Under the pieces are notes generated by a model. It ran no database searches. It worked only from the letters and a program-made list of their open reading frames with translations, and was not told the DNA's origin. A program made the position numbers and the translations under genes. From Paramoeba atlantica (lineage: Eukaryota > Discosea), in contig CDRNVI010000014.1 of NCBI GenBank assembly GCA_977017575.1, positions 434,001-498,000 of the forward strand: a DNA stretch of 64,000 nucleotides, written 5' to 3'. This document shows positions 40,052 through 50,832 of the stretch, one piece after another. Each line of letters opens with the position of its first letter. Position 1 is the first letter of the stretch.

Positions 40052-42194
40052 TTTTTTTTTTTTTTTTTTTTTTTCTGAGCCTTCTCCCAAAGATCGTTCG
40101 TATTATCCTAAATCTCGCAGGCATTCTAAACACGGATAATCGTTGTGAATAATAATAAGAACTTTTAAGAGCTTTTCTAATGTGCGAACTTGTTGGTCGA
40201 CTCACTGACGCAGTCCACCAATCCAATGTGCTTCTGGAATATACTCGCGGAGCTGCGATACAATAGTATACGCTGCTAGCTTTTCTATCTCGAGTTGGAA
40301 GGCCTCACGTACGTCTTCGTACTTTTGTTTGGCTCGTTGGGATAATGCCTTGAGGAGGGTTTTGGTGTCGTTGTGCAGAAGACCGCAGTCAGAGGCGGCC
40401 AGGCAACGAAAAGAGTCGCTTTCTACGCCTTTCTCCGTAACGTACTTCTTGAATTTCTTGTCGAGCACGTGCTGCATCAGCGCTGTACTTGTTTGTTTGG
40501 CATAGCTGCTGCAACAAGTGTGAACAACGGTAAAATCATACAGGACCTCCCCCATGTGGGGCCACATAATAGCAAGATCAGGACCGGATCGGATTCTGCG
40601 GGCTTTGCAAGGATGATGTTCAGCTACTTCCGCTGAGATGGAACACTTGCACTTAGTACAGAAAAACGAAGAATGGATGCGCGGTTCGATAATACAAGGG
40701 AGACCAGCTTTGGAGCACAAATCTGCGAGGTACCTCACTATGTGTGAGTGCTTTCTGGTGCAATTCATGCCCGAGCACCGGGAGCATCCTGCGACGTGTG
40801 GTATAATGCTGGTAGGAGATTCATGGCCACAGCATCCAGGGCATATAACATCGGCCGGTGCGTTATGTAATCCGATGCCCAAACGCATCATCAAAGTGTA
40901 TCGGAAGAGGTACGGGTTTACATAATTGCTGGTGCTTTCTAAATGCATGTTTGATTCCTTTGTACGCTTCAATAAAAGTCCCATGTGAGAATCCTTCTGC
41001 AGCTCAGTTATCTGTTTATCGTGTTCTGCACTTAGCTTCTTTTTCAATAGCTTGCGCGCTGCCTCTCCTCGACTTTGCGGTTGTTTCACAGCTTTTTCGC
41101 TGCCTTTCTGATCTACCGGAGCGTTATTGGGTTTAAGGTGCTCATCAATAGATTTGCTGGCAGTTTCGAAGAAATGTTTTTGCTTCAGAGTCGAGGAAAT
41201 TAAGCCTAGGCCACCGAGTTTCTGTGGTAGAGCGGCGAGTTTCAGGGCGTTTGCGTCTGCTCCACTCCACTTTTCTAGAACTTTGTTTACTTGGTTCTCG
41301 AAGGATTGTGCTAGTTGGAAAGTAGCGCCTGGCCGATGTACTCGTAGATGGTAATCGTGCCGTGGAATCGTACAACGGCGGAGAATGGCAAGAGACAAAT
41401 TACTGGGACCCATAAGCAACAACCTGCGGAATAGGCACTTGTGTTTCTCCATTTTCTTGATCAGCAGATTTTCCACGACTTGGTCTGTGCCTACGTATGC
41501 GCCTAAGACTTTTATCGCATCACTGCAAAAGTTTACTCCAAGTTTTTCCAACGGAGGAGGCTGAGCTATGTTGGGAATGTTCTTCTGAAACCAATCGCAT
41601 TTCTGGAAATTAATTCGGAGGTTCATCTCTGCGGCGATCTCACGCAGGTAAAAGAAAGCTGCCTCCAATGCTTGCACGTTTTTGGAGCTCAAAGTCACAT
41701 CGTCTTGGTATGCTCGGATCTTCACGTCAGGATAGAGGTGCATGAGTTCTCGTAGCGGGCCTTGCAAAAGTGCGCAGAAGTACATTGATGAAAGTGCCGA
41801 TCCTTGGCGAATTCCTGAAGAGCTTTCGATGGTAGCAAACAGAGCATTGTGCGCAAAAAATAGCAGCTCAGAGGGAATCCCATATTCTAGGTAGAATAGG
41901 CGCATGAAAGGCTTGAAAATGGGATTACCAAGGAGTGCCTCAGCAGTTGTCTTGCGCTTGTGCTACACTTTTCTTTTTCCGTACGAGACTAGAAACCGCT
42001 TCGTTCCATAGCGCTAAGAATTCTCCATTGCGCCATCTAGCTAGACACTTCTTCACATGGGAAGCGTACGACGCTTTCGCGCGGTTACCTCCGCGGTGGG
42101 GGGCAGGTAAAACGCACTTGGGCAACATGGCGAGAAGCGTCCACGCTTGGAGTGTGTTTTCGCAGATCGCCGTGGATATACATCCACAATTCTA
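40052..42194 (-). pseudogene. LINE G array, copy 3
   Basis: This is the third unit, ~2,143 bp, with poly(A) T40052-40074, ORF 40202-41905 (567 aa) and the A-type MLPKCVLPAP fragment at 41940-42128. Copies 2-4 share substitutions absent from copy 1 (for example CTCGAGTTGG versus CTCAAGTTGG near the ORF end). Confidence 0.85.
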
Positions 42195-44950
42195 TTTTTT
42201 TTTTTTTTTTTTTTTTCTGAGCCTTCTCCCAAAGATCGTTCGTATTATCCTAAATCTCGCAGGCATTCTAAACACGGATAATCGTTGTGAATAATAGTAA
42301 GAACTTTTAAGAGCTTTTCTAATGTGCGAACTTGTTGGTCGACTCACTGACGCAGTCCACCAATCCAATGTGCTTCTGGAATATACTCGCGGAGCTGCGA
42401 TACAATAGTATACGCTGCTAGCTTTTCTATCTCGAGTTGGAAGGCCTCACGTACGTCTTCGTACTTTTGTTTGGCTCGTTGGGATAATGCCTTGAGGAGG
42501 GTTTTGGTGTCGTTGTGCAGAAGACCGCAGTCAGAGGCGGCCAGGCAACGAAAAGAGTCGCTTTCTACGCCTTTCTCCGTAACGTACTTCTTGAATTTCT
42601 TGTCGAGCACGTGCTGCATCAGCGCTGTACTTGTTTGTTTGGCATAGCTGCTGCAACAAGTGTGAACAACGGTAAAATCATACAGGACCTCCCCCATGTG
42701 GGGCCACATAATAGCAAGATCAGGACCGGATCGGATTCTGCGGGCTTTGCAAGGATGATGTTCAGCTACTTCCGCTGAGATGGAACACTTGCACTTAGTA
42801 CAGAAAAACGAAGAATGGATGCGCGGTTCGATAATACAAGGGAGACCAGCTTTGGAGCACAAATCTGCGAGGTACCTCACTATGTGTGAGTGCTTTCTGG
42901 TGCAATTCATGCCCGAGCACCGGGAGCATCCTGCGACGTGTGGTATAATGCTGGTAGGAGATTCATGGCCACAGCATCCAGGGCATATAACATCGGCCGG
43001 TGCGTTATGTAATCCGATGCCCAAACGCATCATCAAAGTGTATCGGAAGAGGTACGGGTTTACATAATTGCTGGTGCTTTCTAAATGCATGTTTGATTCC
43101 TTTGTACGCTTCAATAAAAGTCCCATGTGAGAATCCTTCTGCAGCTCAGTTATCTGTTTATCGTGTTCTGCACTTAGCTTCTTTTTCAATAGCTTGCGCG
43201 CTGCCTCTCCTCGACTTTGCGGTTGTTTCACAGCTTTTTCGCTGCCTTTCTGATCTACCGGAGCGTTATTGGGTTTAAGGTGCTCATCAATAGATTTGCT
43301 GGCAGTTTCGAAGAAATGTTTTTGCTTCAGAGTCGAGGAAATTAAGCCTAGGCCACCGAGTTTCTGTGGTAGAGCGGCGAGTTTCAGGGCGTTTGCGTCT
43401 GCTCCACTCCACTTTTCTAGAACTTTGTTTACTTGGTTCTCGAAGGATTGTGCTAGTTGGAAAGTAGCGCCTGGCCGATGTACTCGTAGATGGTAATCGT
43501 GCCGTGGAATCGTACAACGGCGGAGAATGGCAAGAGACAAATTACTGGGACCCATAAGCAACAACCTGCGGAATAGGCACTTGTGTTTCTCCATTTTCTT
43601 GATCAGCAGATTTTCCACGACTTGGTCTGTGCCTACGTATGCGCCTAAGACTTTTATCGCATCACTGCAAAAGTTTACTCCAAGTTTTTCCAACGGAGGA
43701 GGCTGAGCTATGTTGGGAATGTTCTTCTGAAACCAATCGCATTTCTGGAAATTAATTCGGAGGTTCATCTCTGCGGCGATCTCACGCAGGTAAAAGAAAG
43801 CTGCCTCCAATGCTTGCACGTTTTTGGAGCTCAAAGTCACATCGTCTTGGTATGCTCGGATCTTCACGTCAGGATAGAGGTGCATGAGTTCTCGTAGCGG
43901 GCCTTGCAAAAGTGCGCAGAAGTACATTGATGAAAGTGCCGATCCTTGGCGAATTCCTGAAGAGCTTTCGATGGTAGCAAACAGAGCATTGTGCGCAAAA
44001 AATAGCAGCTCAGAGGGAATCCCATATTCTAGGTAGAATAGGCGCATGAAAGGCTTGAAAATGGGATTACCAAGGAGTGCCTCAGCAATGGCGTTGCTGA
44101 GGTTCGTGCTCTTTCTATATTCATCTATTATCTTTATCCAACTTTTTTTATTCTGGGCTTTCAGTTTCCATGAGCAATCTGTTGTTATCCCAACTCTTTC
44201 CAGTGCAGCTACAAGGCTTCTACTATAGCATGGCAGGCTTCGTTTATATGTATTTCCTCTATTTTGAGTTGATCGATATTTGCCGAATAACACTCTGTTC
44301 GGGAATCTATCTGGACCCATTCTTGCGACGTGTCCAGCAAACAGTAAACTTCGGGCATCTATTTGTGGCTGGAGTGGGTCCATTCCTGCGATCGATAGGC
44401 ATTCCTTCTGGGAGGTATATCTTATTGCATCCTTCGCAGATTCTTGGTGCTGTTTATCATTGTAGGCGCTATTGTCGTTCTTGACCCATGGTATGCCGAA
44501 AGATGTTTTGATGTATCTTATATAGGTGCGGTTGAGTTTCAGATGCTGGGTTGGTGTAAGCGCCCACGTTGAGCTCGCATATAGTAGAATTGGTACTATA
44601 CAGACTTCCAGGATGAGTCTTTTCGTTTTCCTTGTGATATCCTTGTCTTTCCACAAGTCTCTAAATTTTCTCATACCTGCGCAAGCTCTTCTTATTCTGT
44701 TTTCTATTTCTTCTTCCAATGAAGCATCTTCACTGATGACTGTTCCAAGGTATGAGAAGTTCCGTACTTGTTCAATAGTTTCTTCTTGTGCTTTTATCTC
44801 GGATGTGTAATACTTTTCTGCTTTGCAAGGTTGAATTACCTGTGTTTTAGTTTTCCTTGTGTTTATCCTTATTCCCCATCGGTTCATAACCCCTACTACT
44901 GCGTTTAAGGTATTTTGCAGTTCCGTTTGTTGGGGTCGAAGTTCGTTTGT
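42195..44950 (-). pseudogene. LINE G copy 4 fused in frame to an APE-LINE C-terminus (D4)
   Basis: The G part (42344 to about 44090) matches copies 1-3 but keeps a little more G sequence (AIAEALLGNPIF). Upstream the frame continues without stop into a different LINE: WGIRINTRKTKTQVI, NFSYLGTVISEDASLEEEIENRIRRA, LLYASSTWAL and SKECLSIAGMDPLQ-like sequence. That is the RT-thumb and C-terminal region of D-type LINEs (compare D3 at 56.9 kb). D4 lacks endonuclease and RT palm. The joint frame is ~870 residues. Frame beyond 44950 is antisense of another fragment and is ignored. Confidence 0.8.
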
Positions 44951-44954
44951 GGTT

Positions 44955-45184
44955 AAAGGTCTGGAACCAGAATATTTTCGATGTATAGCGGTAACAGACT
45001 GTGGGTTAATGCATGAAGAAACGAAGAACCTAATCAAAACCCTGGCGAAAAGGGCTGAGCTTGATTTCCAAAACACGCGAGATTCCTTTCAACTAGAAAT
45101 CGAGAAATTTGCAGCTTACACTGTCGTATCACAATTACGACAATACATCTCAGCAGAACAATGGCTAGGAGGCCTCAGCCATTG
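44955..45184 (+). pseudogene. G-related LINE, C-terminal fragment
   Basis: The plus-strand frame EYFRCIAVTDCGLMHEETKNLIKTL...FQLEIEKFAAYTVVSQLRQYISAEQWLGGL ends at a stop at 45182-45184. It is homologous to the last ~75 residues of G but clearly diverged. It abuts D4 in convergent orientation. Confidence 0.75.
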
Positions 45185-45356
45185 AAAAATAAAGTTCGCA
45201 AAAAGAACCCTTGTCAAGACCGCTTATTTACCTCTGCGTAAAGTGGCAACTAAAAGAACATAGGAGGCCTCAGCCATTGAAAAATAAAGTTCGCAAAAAG
45301 AACCCGTGCCAAGACCGCTTATTTTCTCTGCGTAAAGTTGCAACTAAAAGAACATA
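45167..45356 (+). repeat. 95 bp tandem duplication over the 3' end of the G-related fragment
   Basis: AGGAGGCCTCAGCCATTG starts at 45167 and again at 45262. The two copies differ at a few positions and span the last codons and the 3' UTR. Confidence 0.8.
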
Positions 45357-45534
45357 CCGCAAAATAATAATAGTGAGAGATTCGTTTTTATGCAATATAC
45401 ATATGGTATATATATATGCGCAAGTCCACGTCAATTCCAACAGCAACAACAACGCCTAAAGTCCAAAACAATCATGCGGTAAATTATTCCCTAAAAATCT
45501 GTAAATAATACCTCAAAAAAAAGCAACGAGCAAA

Positions 45535-45537
<3 letters not shown>
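45357..45537. other. unassigned AT-rich spacer
   Basis: I recognise nothing here. It has short AT and CAACAAC-like stretches and ends at the T-run from 45538. Confidence 0.4.
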
Positions 45538-45569
<32 letters not shown>

Positions 45570-45917
45570 CGCCAAGTTGAATTTTTTTTTGGGTATATGA
45601 ATTTAAAACAAGCAATCAAATTAGCAATTCTTTTCATTTCCACAGAAGTATATTTTCTTTTTCTTTTTTCTCAGCCCAAAACTAGCAATTCAATCTCCCC
45701 TAAGTATATACGACAAATAAGACACAGTAAAAATAAAAACAAGCAATCCAGACCCAATCCATTCGCGCGTTCCGGACCGGGTCTTTCGACCACTCCACGG
45801 CCTGACTTGTGAACCCTTCCCTTGCTATACGGGAGGGCGCAGGCGCGGGCCTGTGTCGACAGCGACACGGTCACGAAACAGGATGCTGGCCGACGGGGAG
45901 GAGATTCAAAAGGAGAT
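45538..45917 (-). pseudogene. LINE A7: 3' UTR-only copy
   Basis: T45538-45569 (poly(A)) is followed by A-type distal tail and the first part of the structured UTR (..GTGTCG-ACAG-CGACAC.. at about 45850). It is truncated at about 45917 where the next T-run begins. No coding sequence. Confidence 0.75.
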
Positions 45918-45918
45918 T

Positions 45919-45951
<33 letters not shown>

Positions 45952-46908
45952 AGATAATAGGGGGGGAAGAGTACGAGTTCTAACTTTATATATGTATGTA
46001 CGGTATGACTTTCTCACTTACTTTCCCACTTGCTCAACTTCTTTCCCTCACTTCCCCCCATTTTAAAAACGAGCAAAATATATAACTAGCAAATACATGC
46101 TTTCCCATCTTACCCACTTCCCCTTACCAATCTTACCAGCTTTCCAGGGAGGGTAAGGTCTCCCTCGGCTAGGAGGGGCAGACTTTCCCCGAACCATTCG
46201 CGCGTTCCGGACCGGGTCTTTCGACCTCTCCCAGCTTGCCTTGGTAACCCTTCTCTTGTTGTACGAGAGGGCGCAAGCAATGGGCCTGTGCCGACAGCGG
46301 CACGGTCAAAAGGTTTTTTTTTTTTTTTTTTTTTTTTGGGGGGGGGGTATACGAGTTGAAAACAAGCAATCAAATTAGCAAATCTTTTTGTTTCCACAGA
46401 TGTACCTTTTGTTTTTTCTCTCAGCCCAAAACTAGCAAGGTCCATTCCCACTTCCCAACTTTCCCACTTCCCAACTTTCCCACTTCCCAACTTTCCCACT
46501 TCCCCTTACCGAACTTCCACCTTTCCAGGGAGGGTAAGGTCTCCCTCTGACTCGCCTCGCACCTACGCCACAAGAGGGTTTTTGATGATAAAGAAGGGGG
46601 GAGGCGAGGTCTTCTCCAATCCATTCGCGCTCCCATCTTCCTCATGCATGTTCCGAACCGGGTCTTTCGACCACTCCCAGCTTGCCTTGTTAACCCTTCT
46701 CTTGTTGTACGAGAGGGCGCAAGCAATGGGCTTCGTTTTGGGGCTCGTTTTTTTTTTGTTTTTTTTTTTTTTATATATGTATGTACGGTATGACTTTCTC
46801 ACTTACTTTCCTACTTGCTCAACTCGTACAAGATACAGAAACTGTATCTTTATCGTTAAAGATTTTTTTTTTTTTGTACGGTATCAGTTTTTTTTTTTTT
46901 TTTTTTTT
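45918..46908 (-). mobile_element. nested tail stack, copy I, including an SL-capped mini-element
   Basis: T-runs at 45918-45949, 46315-46337, 46748-46774, 46864-46876 and 46889-46908 divide this into minus-strand tails: 45950-46314 (with hairpin module GTGCCG-ACAG-CGGCAC), 46338-46747 (two tail types joined, with 3-4 repeats of ACTTCCCAACTTTCCC), and 46775-46863. The last holds only an SL-like sequence plus ~55 nt of tail. The block recurs at 47897-48860. Confidence 0.7.
46829..46865 (-). other. spliced-leader copy fused to a LINE 3' tail
   Basis: The minus strand reads ATCTTTAACGATAAAG and ATACAGTTTCTGTATCTTGT, followed directly by the final ~55 nt of an A-type tail and poly(A). The SL 3' end is slightly altered (GTATCTTG versus GTACCTTG). 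No ORF lies between SL and tail. Confidence 0.65.
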
Positions 46909-47007
46909 CAAATTTATCTCTATAAATCAATCTACAACAAATCACTCTATTTGACGAAACCAAACCAAAGAAAAGAAAAAGAAAAAAAAAAAAAAATGCA
47001 TCACCCT

Positions 47008-47610
47008 CTAATTCAGGAGCAGAGGAATCTCTGCAGAGGAATCACAATCTCTGCAGAGGAATCTTCCCTCTCCCTCCCACCACTCGTTTGGAATGTTTTT
47101 GCCGTGTCGATGAGCTACATGGTGATAAAATGCCTGCCATTTTCCGCTATGTGGTGGGGTTTTCCACGTACATCCTTCTGCTGGGCATTGACGTTCTACA
47201 TCCTTCTGCTGCGTATTGGCGTTGTGGTATGTGGTAGGGGCAGAATCAGTATTCTTGCGCTTTGTAGCCTTAGTTGGAGAGAAAATGTGGGCGGATGAGG
47301 CCTCCGAAGTAATTCCCACGTTGTTTGCCACGACAAGGGAGTGATTTGTCTCTTCGTCCGCGGTCATTCTGCCTGTGTCCGGTGTAGGTTCCTCTGCCGC
47401 GATCTTGTAGGCTCTTTCGGTCCAGTGTTTAGGTACGTTTTCGGGGATAGGTGTCGTATACAAAAGTTCATTGTAGGTGCTTTGGCCGGAAATCAGGTGA
47501 GTTCCTGCGAATTGGTCCCAATCTCCGGGTTTGTGTGACTTTTGTTCCTGGCAAAAAGAGTCATCATCCATTGGTAACGCGTTGGCATCAAAGGAATCAT
47601 CGGGCGGCAT
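47008..47610 (-). pseudogene. LINE A4: N-terminal fragment
   Basis: The ORF opens at AUG 47610 with MDDDSFCQEQKSHKPGDWDQFAG...YTTPIPENVP, the conserved A-family start. It includes the first zinc finger (QCPAEGCTWKTPPHSGKWQAFYHHVAHRHG) and the first Cys pair region of the second (FLCRDC). It then runs into triplicated CTCTGCAGAGGAATC (47026-47062). Everything downstream is lost, so this is a 3'-deleted copy, unlike the usual 5' truncations. Confidence 0.8.
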
Positions 47611-47652
47611 GGTTCGACCCTAGTAAGCAATGAAGAGAAAGAAAAATTAATT

Positions 47653-47690
47653 CAACAAGGTACAGAAACTGTATCTTTATCGTTAAAGAT
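47653..47690 (-). other. spliced leader of LINE A4
   Basis: This is a full-length SL on the minus strand (ATCTTTAACG... to ...CCTTGTTG), 42 nt before the A4 AUG. Upstream lie three A-rich AAAAGAAAAAAAA-like blocks (47691-47750). Confidence 0.8.
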
Positions 47691-47896
47691 TTTTTTTTCT
47701 TTTTTAAGATTTTTTTTTCTTTTTTAAAGATTTTTTTTTCTTTACCGTTTTTTTGTTTTTAGTACTAAACCTACATACCTTAATCAAGTCGTAGTTTCTT
47801 AAATTCAATTTATAGAATGTTGTGTGTTCAAGAAACTCCAACATGAAATTTTCTTAATTTGCGTATATAGAAAACCATTTTATACATAAAATATCT

Positions 47897-48862
47897 TTTT
47901 TTTTTTTTATTTTTTTTTTTATAATAGGGGGGGAAGAGTACGAGTTCTGACTTTATATATGTATGTACGGTATGACTTTCTCACTTACTTTCCTACTTGC
48001 TCAACTTCTTTCCCTAACTTCCCCCCATTTTGAAAACGAGCAAAATGTAAAACTAGTAAATGCATGCTTTCCCATCTTACCCACTTCCCCTTACCAATCT
48101 TTCAAGCTTTCCAGGGAGGGTAAGGTCTCCCTCTGCTAGGAGGGGCAGACTTTCCCCTAACCATTCGCGCGTTCCGGACCGGGTCTTTCGACCTCTCCCA
48201 GCTTGCCTTGTTAACCCTTCTCTTGTTGTACGAGAGGGCGCAAGCAATGGGCCTGTGCCGACAGCGGCACGGTCAAAAGGTTTTTTTTTTTTTTTTTTTT
48301 TTTTGGGGGGGGGTATACGAGTTGAAAACAAGCAATCAAATTAGCAAATCTTTTTGTTTCCACAGATGTACCTTTTGTTTTTTCTCTCAGCCCAAAACTA
48401 GCAAGGTCTATTCCCACTTCCCAACTTTCCCACTTCCCAACTTTCCCACTTCCCCTTACCGAACTTCCACCTTTCCAGGGAGGGTAAGGTCTCCCTCTGA
48501 CTCGCCTCGCACCTACGCCACAAGAGGGTTTTTGATGATAAAGAAGGGGGGAGGCGAGGTCTTCTCCAATCCATTCGCGCTCCCATCTTCCTCATGCATG
48601 TTCCGAACCGGGTCTTTCGACCACTCCCAGCTTGCCTTGTTAACCCTTCTCTTGTTGTACGAGAGGGCGCAAGCAATGGGCCTCGTTTTGGGGCTCGTTT
48701 TTTTTTTGTTTTTTTTTTTTTATATATGTATGTACGGTATGACTTTCTCACTTACTTTCCTACTTGCTCAACTCGTACAAGATACAGAAACTGTATCTTT
48801 ATCGTTAAAGATTTTTTTTTTTTTGTACGGTATCAGTTTTTTTTTTTTTTTTTTTTTTTTTC
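47897..48862 (-). mobile_element. nested tail stack, copy II (segmental duplicate of copy I)
   Basis: This repeats the order and junctions of 45918-46908, including the tail fusion points and the SL mini-element at 48778-48812, with small length changes in the T-runs and ACTTCCC repeats. Identical composite junctions argue for DNA-level duplication of ~0.95 kb. Confidence 0.75.
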
Positions 48863-48863
48863 A

Positions 48864-49068
48864 AACCCAGATTGAAAGGGGCGAGGGAGATACGAAGCAA
48901 CAGGCGTGGCAGATTCCCACTGAAAAGAAATGGTATCTCCCCGCACGAGAAAAGTCTTTGCGCTTTCTAGCTCGGAGACAAACTTCGTGCGGGAGATACC
49001 ATTTCTTTTCAGTGGGAATCTGCCACGCCTGTTGCTTCGTATCTCCCTCGCCCCTTTCAACCTGGGTT
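48864..49068. repeat. near-perfect long inverted repeat (hairpin)
   Basis: Arms of about 86 bp (48864-48949 and 48983-49068) are reverse complements with only a few mismatches, separated by 33 bp. No frame is open across it with a known domain. The left arm abuts a T-run (48839-48861). It is absent from copy I of the neighbouring stack. Confidence 0.85.
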
Positions 49069-49657
49069 ATACGGCGGGCCTTTCGAGGCGGTGCAGACCC
49101 TCTGGCGCGGGTGGTGCTTTACCTCGTGACAAGTAATCTTAAAGGAAACAAGCTTCTGAAATCTTTTTTTTGAAGGGCCCGCCCGGCTAACATTTTGCCT
49201 CTGGGAGGTCTATGTTCGATTCTACTTACGTCTTGTTTATGTTAAGCATTGAGCCCTTTATGTTGTACTTTAATAATGCAAAAGTGCACCTATGGGCACG
49301 TTCACTGGCTCAGTGAGACGGAACCGAGGTTCCCCCAACACTTACACCAGGTCGTGCATACGGAACATTTCGTTCGTTGACAGTTCTTTATGTATCTCTG
49401 CTTGTTTGGCCAACAGGCATTAAGCTCAGACGCCACGTCAAGGCGAGAGATAATTGTCTGAGGACCCTCTTCTCACGAAGAAGGTATTCAAAATGAATGT
49501 GATTTTCGTATCAATTTACTCTAATTTCTTTTCTATTTTCCACTGTACATTTCTTGTTCCACTGTATTTCTTGTTCTTCGCTCTTTTGCCCATACCGCTT
49601 CTACCGATTCCCGGCTGACGATCTGAGCAAGTTCCGTACGAGACAGTTCAGACTGTG
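49069..49657. other. unassigned noncoding region
   Basis: No ORF, repeat or RNA I recognise. A GTTCGATTC at 49212-49220 looks like a T-loop, but no tRNA fold surrounds it. Confidence 0.4.
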
Positions 49658-49790
49658 GTCACCCTTCCACAACATGGCCAGCTGGCCACCCTTCCACAAC
49701 ATGGCCAGCTAGCCACCCTTCCACAACATGGCCAGCCGGCCACCCTTCCACAACATGGCCAGCTGGCCACTCTTCCACAACACTCTCCCA
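49658..49790. repeat. 27 bp tandem repeat
   Basis: Four to five copies of a unit beginning CCACCCTTCCACAACATGG and ending CCAGCTGG, with single-base variation. Confidence 0.85.
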
Positions 49791-49799
49791 CCCCCGTGG

Positions 49800-50515
49800 G
49801 ACTCACTCAGTGGACTCACTCAACGTGAGCCACTGCCCACGTGGCAGTGCTCTGACTCTCTCACGTGCCACTGTAGGTACAGTGCCGATGCAGTCACTAC
49901 CTTACGTGGCAGTACTCTCACTCTCTCACGTGCTACTGCAGCTGCACTGCATCACTGCAGTCACTGCCTCACGTGACATTGCCTCTCACTCTGCCACTGT
50001 ATCTACACTGCAATCACTGCCTCACGTGGCAGTACTCTCACTCTCTCACGTGCTACTGCAGCTACACTGCAGTCACTGCCTCACGTGACACTACTCTTAC
50101 TCTCGCACGTGCCAATGCAGCTGCACTGCATCACTGCCTCACGGGGCACTGCTCTCACACTCCCACGTGCTACTGCAGCTACACTGCAGTCACTGCCTCA
50201 CGTGGCAGTACTCTCACTCTCTCACGTGCTACTGCAGCTGCACTGCATCACTGCAGTCACTGCCTCACGTGGCAGTAATCTTACTCTCGCACGTGCCGCT
50301 GCAGCTGCGCTGCAGTCACTGACTCTCTCACATTCCACTGTATCTACACTGCATTCACTGCCTCACGTGGCAGTAATCTTACTCTCGCACGTGCCGCTGC
50401 AGCTGCGCTGCATCACTGCAGTCACTGCCTCACATAGCAGTGCACTTACTCTGGCACGTGCCACTGCAGCTGCACTGCATCACTGTGCAATCACTGCCTT
50501 CACTGGGATGAAGCA
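49800..50515. repeat. satellite-like array of TCACGTG / GCAGCTGC modules
   Basis: Repeated modules combine ACTCTCTCACGTGC, TACTGCAGCTGCACTGCA and CAGTCACTGCCTCACGTG, giving an irregular ~55-75 bp periodicity. Many CACGTG, CAGCTG and CTGCAG palindromes occur. ORFs through it are low-complexity and not believed. Confidence 0.8.
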
Positions 50516-50529
50516 GGCGGTGTTATTAT

Positions 50530-50698
50530 AATCAAGCATACGGACCAATCAGAGGGCAAAAATCTGAGCGCCCAACAGAGAGAGGAACTAGGAATCGACC
50601 GTCGCTCGATTAGAAATGCTTTAGTGACCGCCCGCGCCGGAAACGTAGGGAAAGCTACTCGAATTCTGGACAACGTCTACAAGGAGTCTATATGCTAG
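50530..50698 (+). pseudogene. B/G-like LINE fragment before RT domain
   Basis: The frame IDRRSIRNALVTARAGNVGKATRILDNVYKESIC-stop matches the pre-RT segment of B LINEs (RAIKKAIRLVVEGCASKATKVLDQ). It is 5' truncated at the satellite and stops at 50696-50698. Confidence 0.6.
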
Positions 50699-50832
50699 AA
50701 CTACATTGTAAATGGAAATATTTGTGGTGCATTTGTAGGAATTTGGAGTATGCCAGACGCATACGTTTAAACTTTAATATAATAAAATAAAACATCATTT
50801 CTTCTTTCAGTTGATTTCTTCAGTTTGATTTC

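Noticed and set aside
44951-45076. N-terminal extension of the D4-G4 fusion (MFWKSSSALFARVL...)
   Set aside because: It is the antisense strand of the plus-strand G-related fragment at 44955-45184.
49205-49225. Possible tRNA (GTTCGATTC T-loop-like)
   Set aside because: No acceptor, D or anticodon arm can be folded around it.
49658-50515. CRISPR-like array
   Set aside because: Units are contiguous without unique spacers, and the context is eukaryotic retroelements.
49728-50531. Three overlapping plus-strand ORFs of 92-148 aa (LSHVLLQLHC repeats)
   Set aside because: They translate the tandem satellite in each frame; equal openness in several frames reflects repeat structure, not coding.
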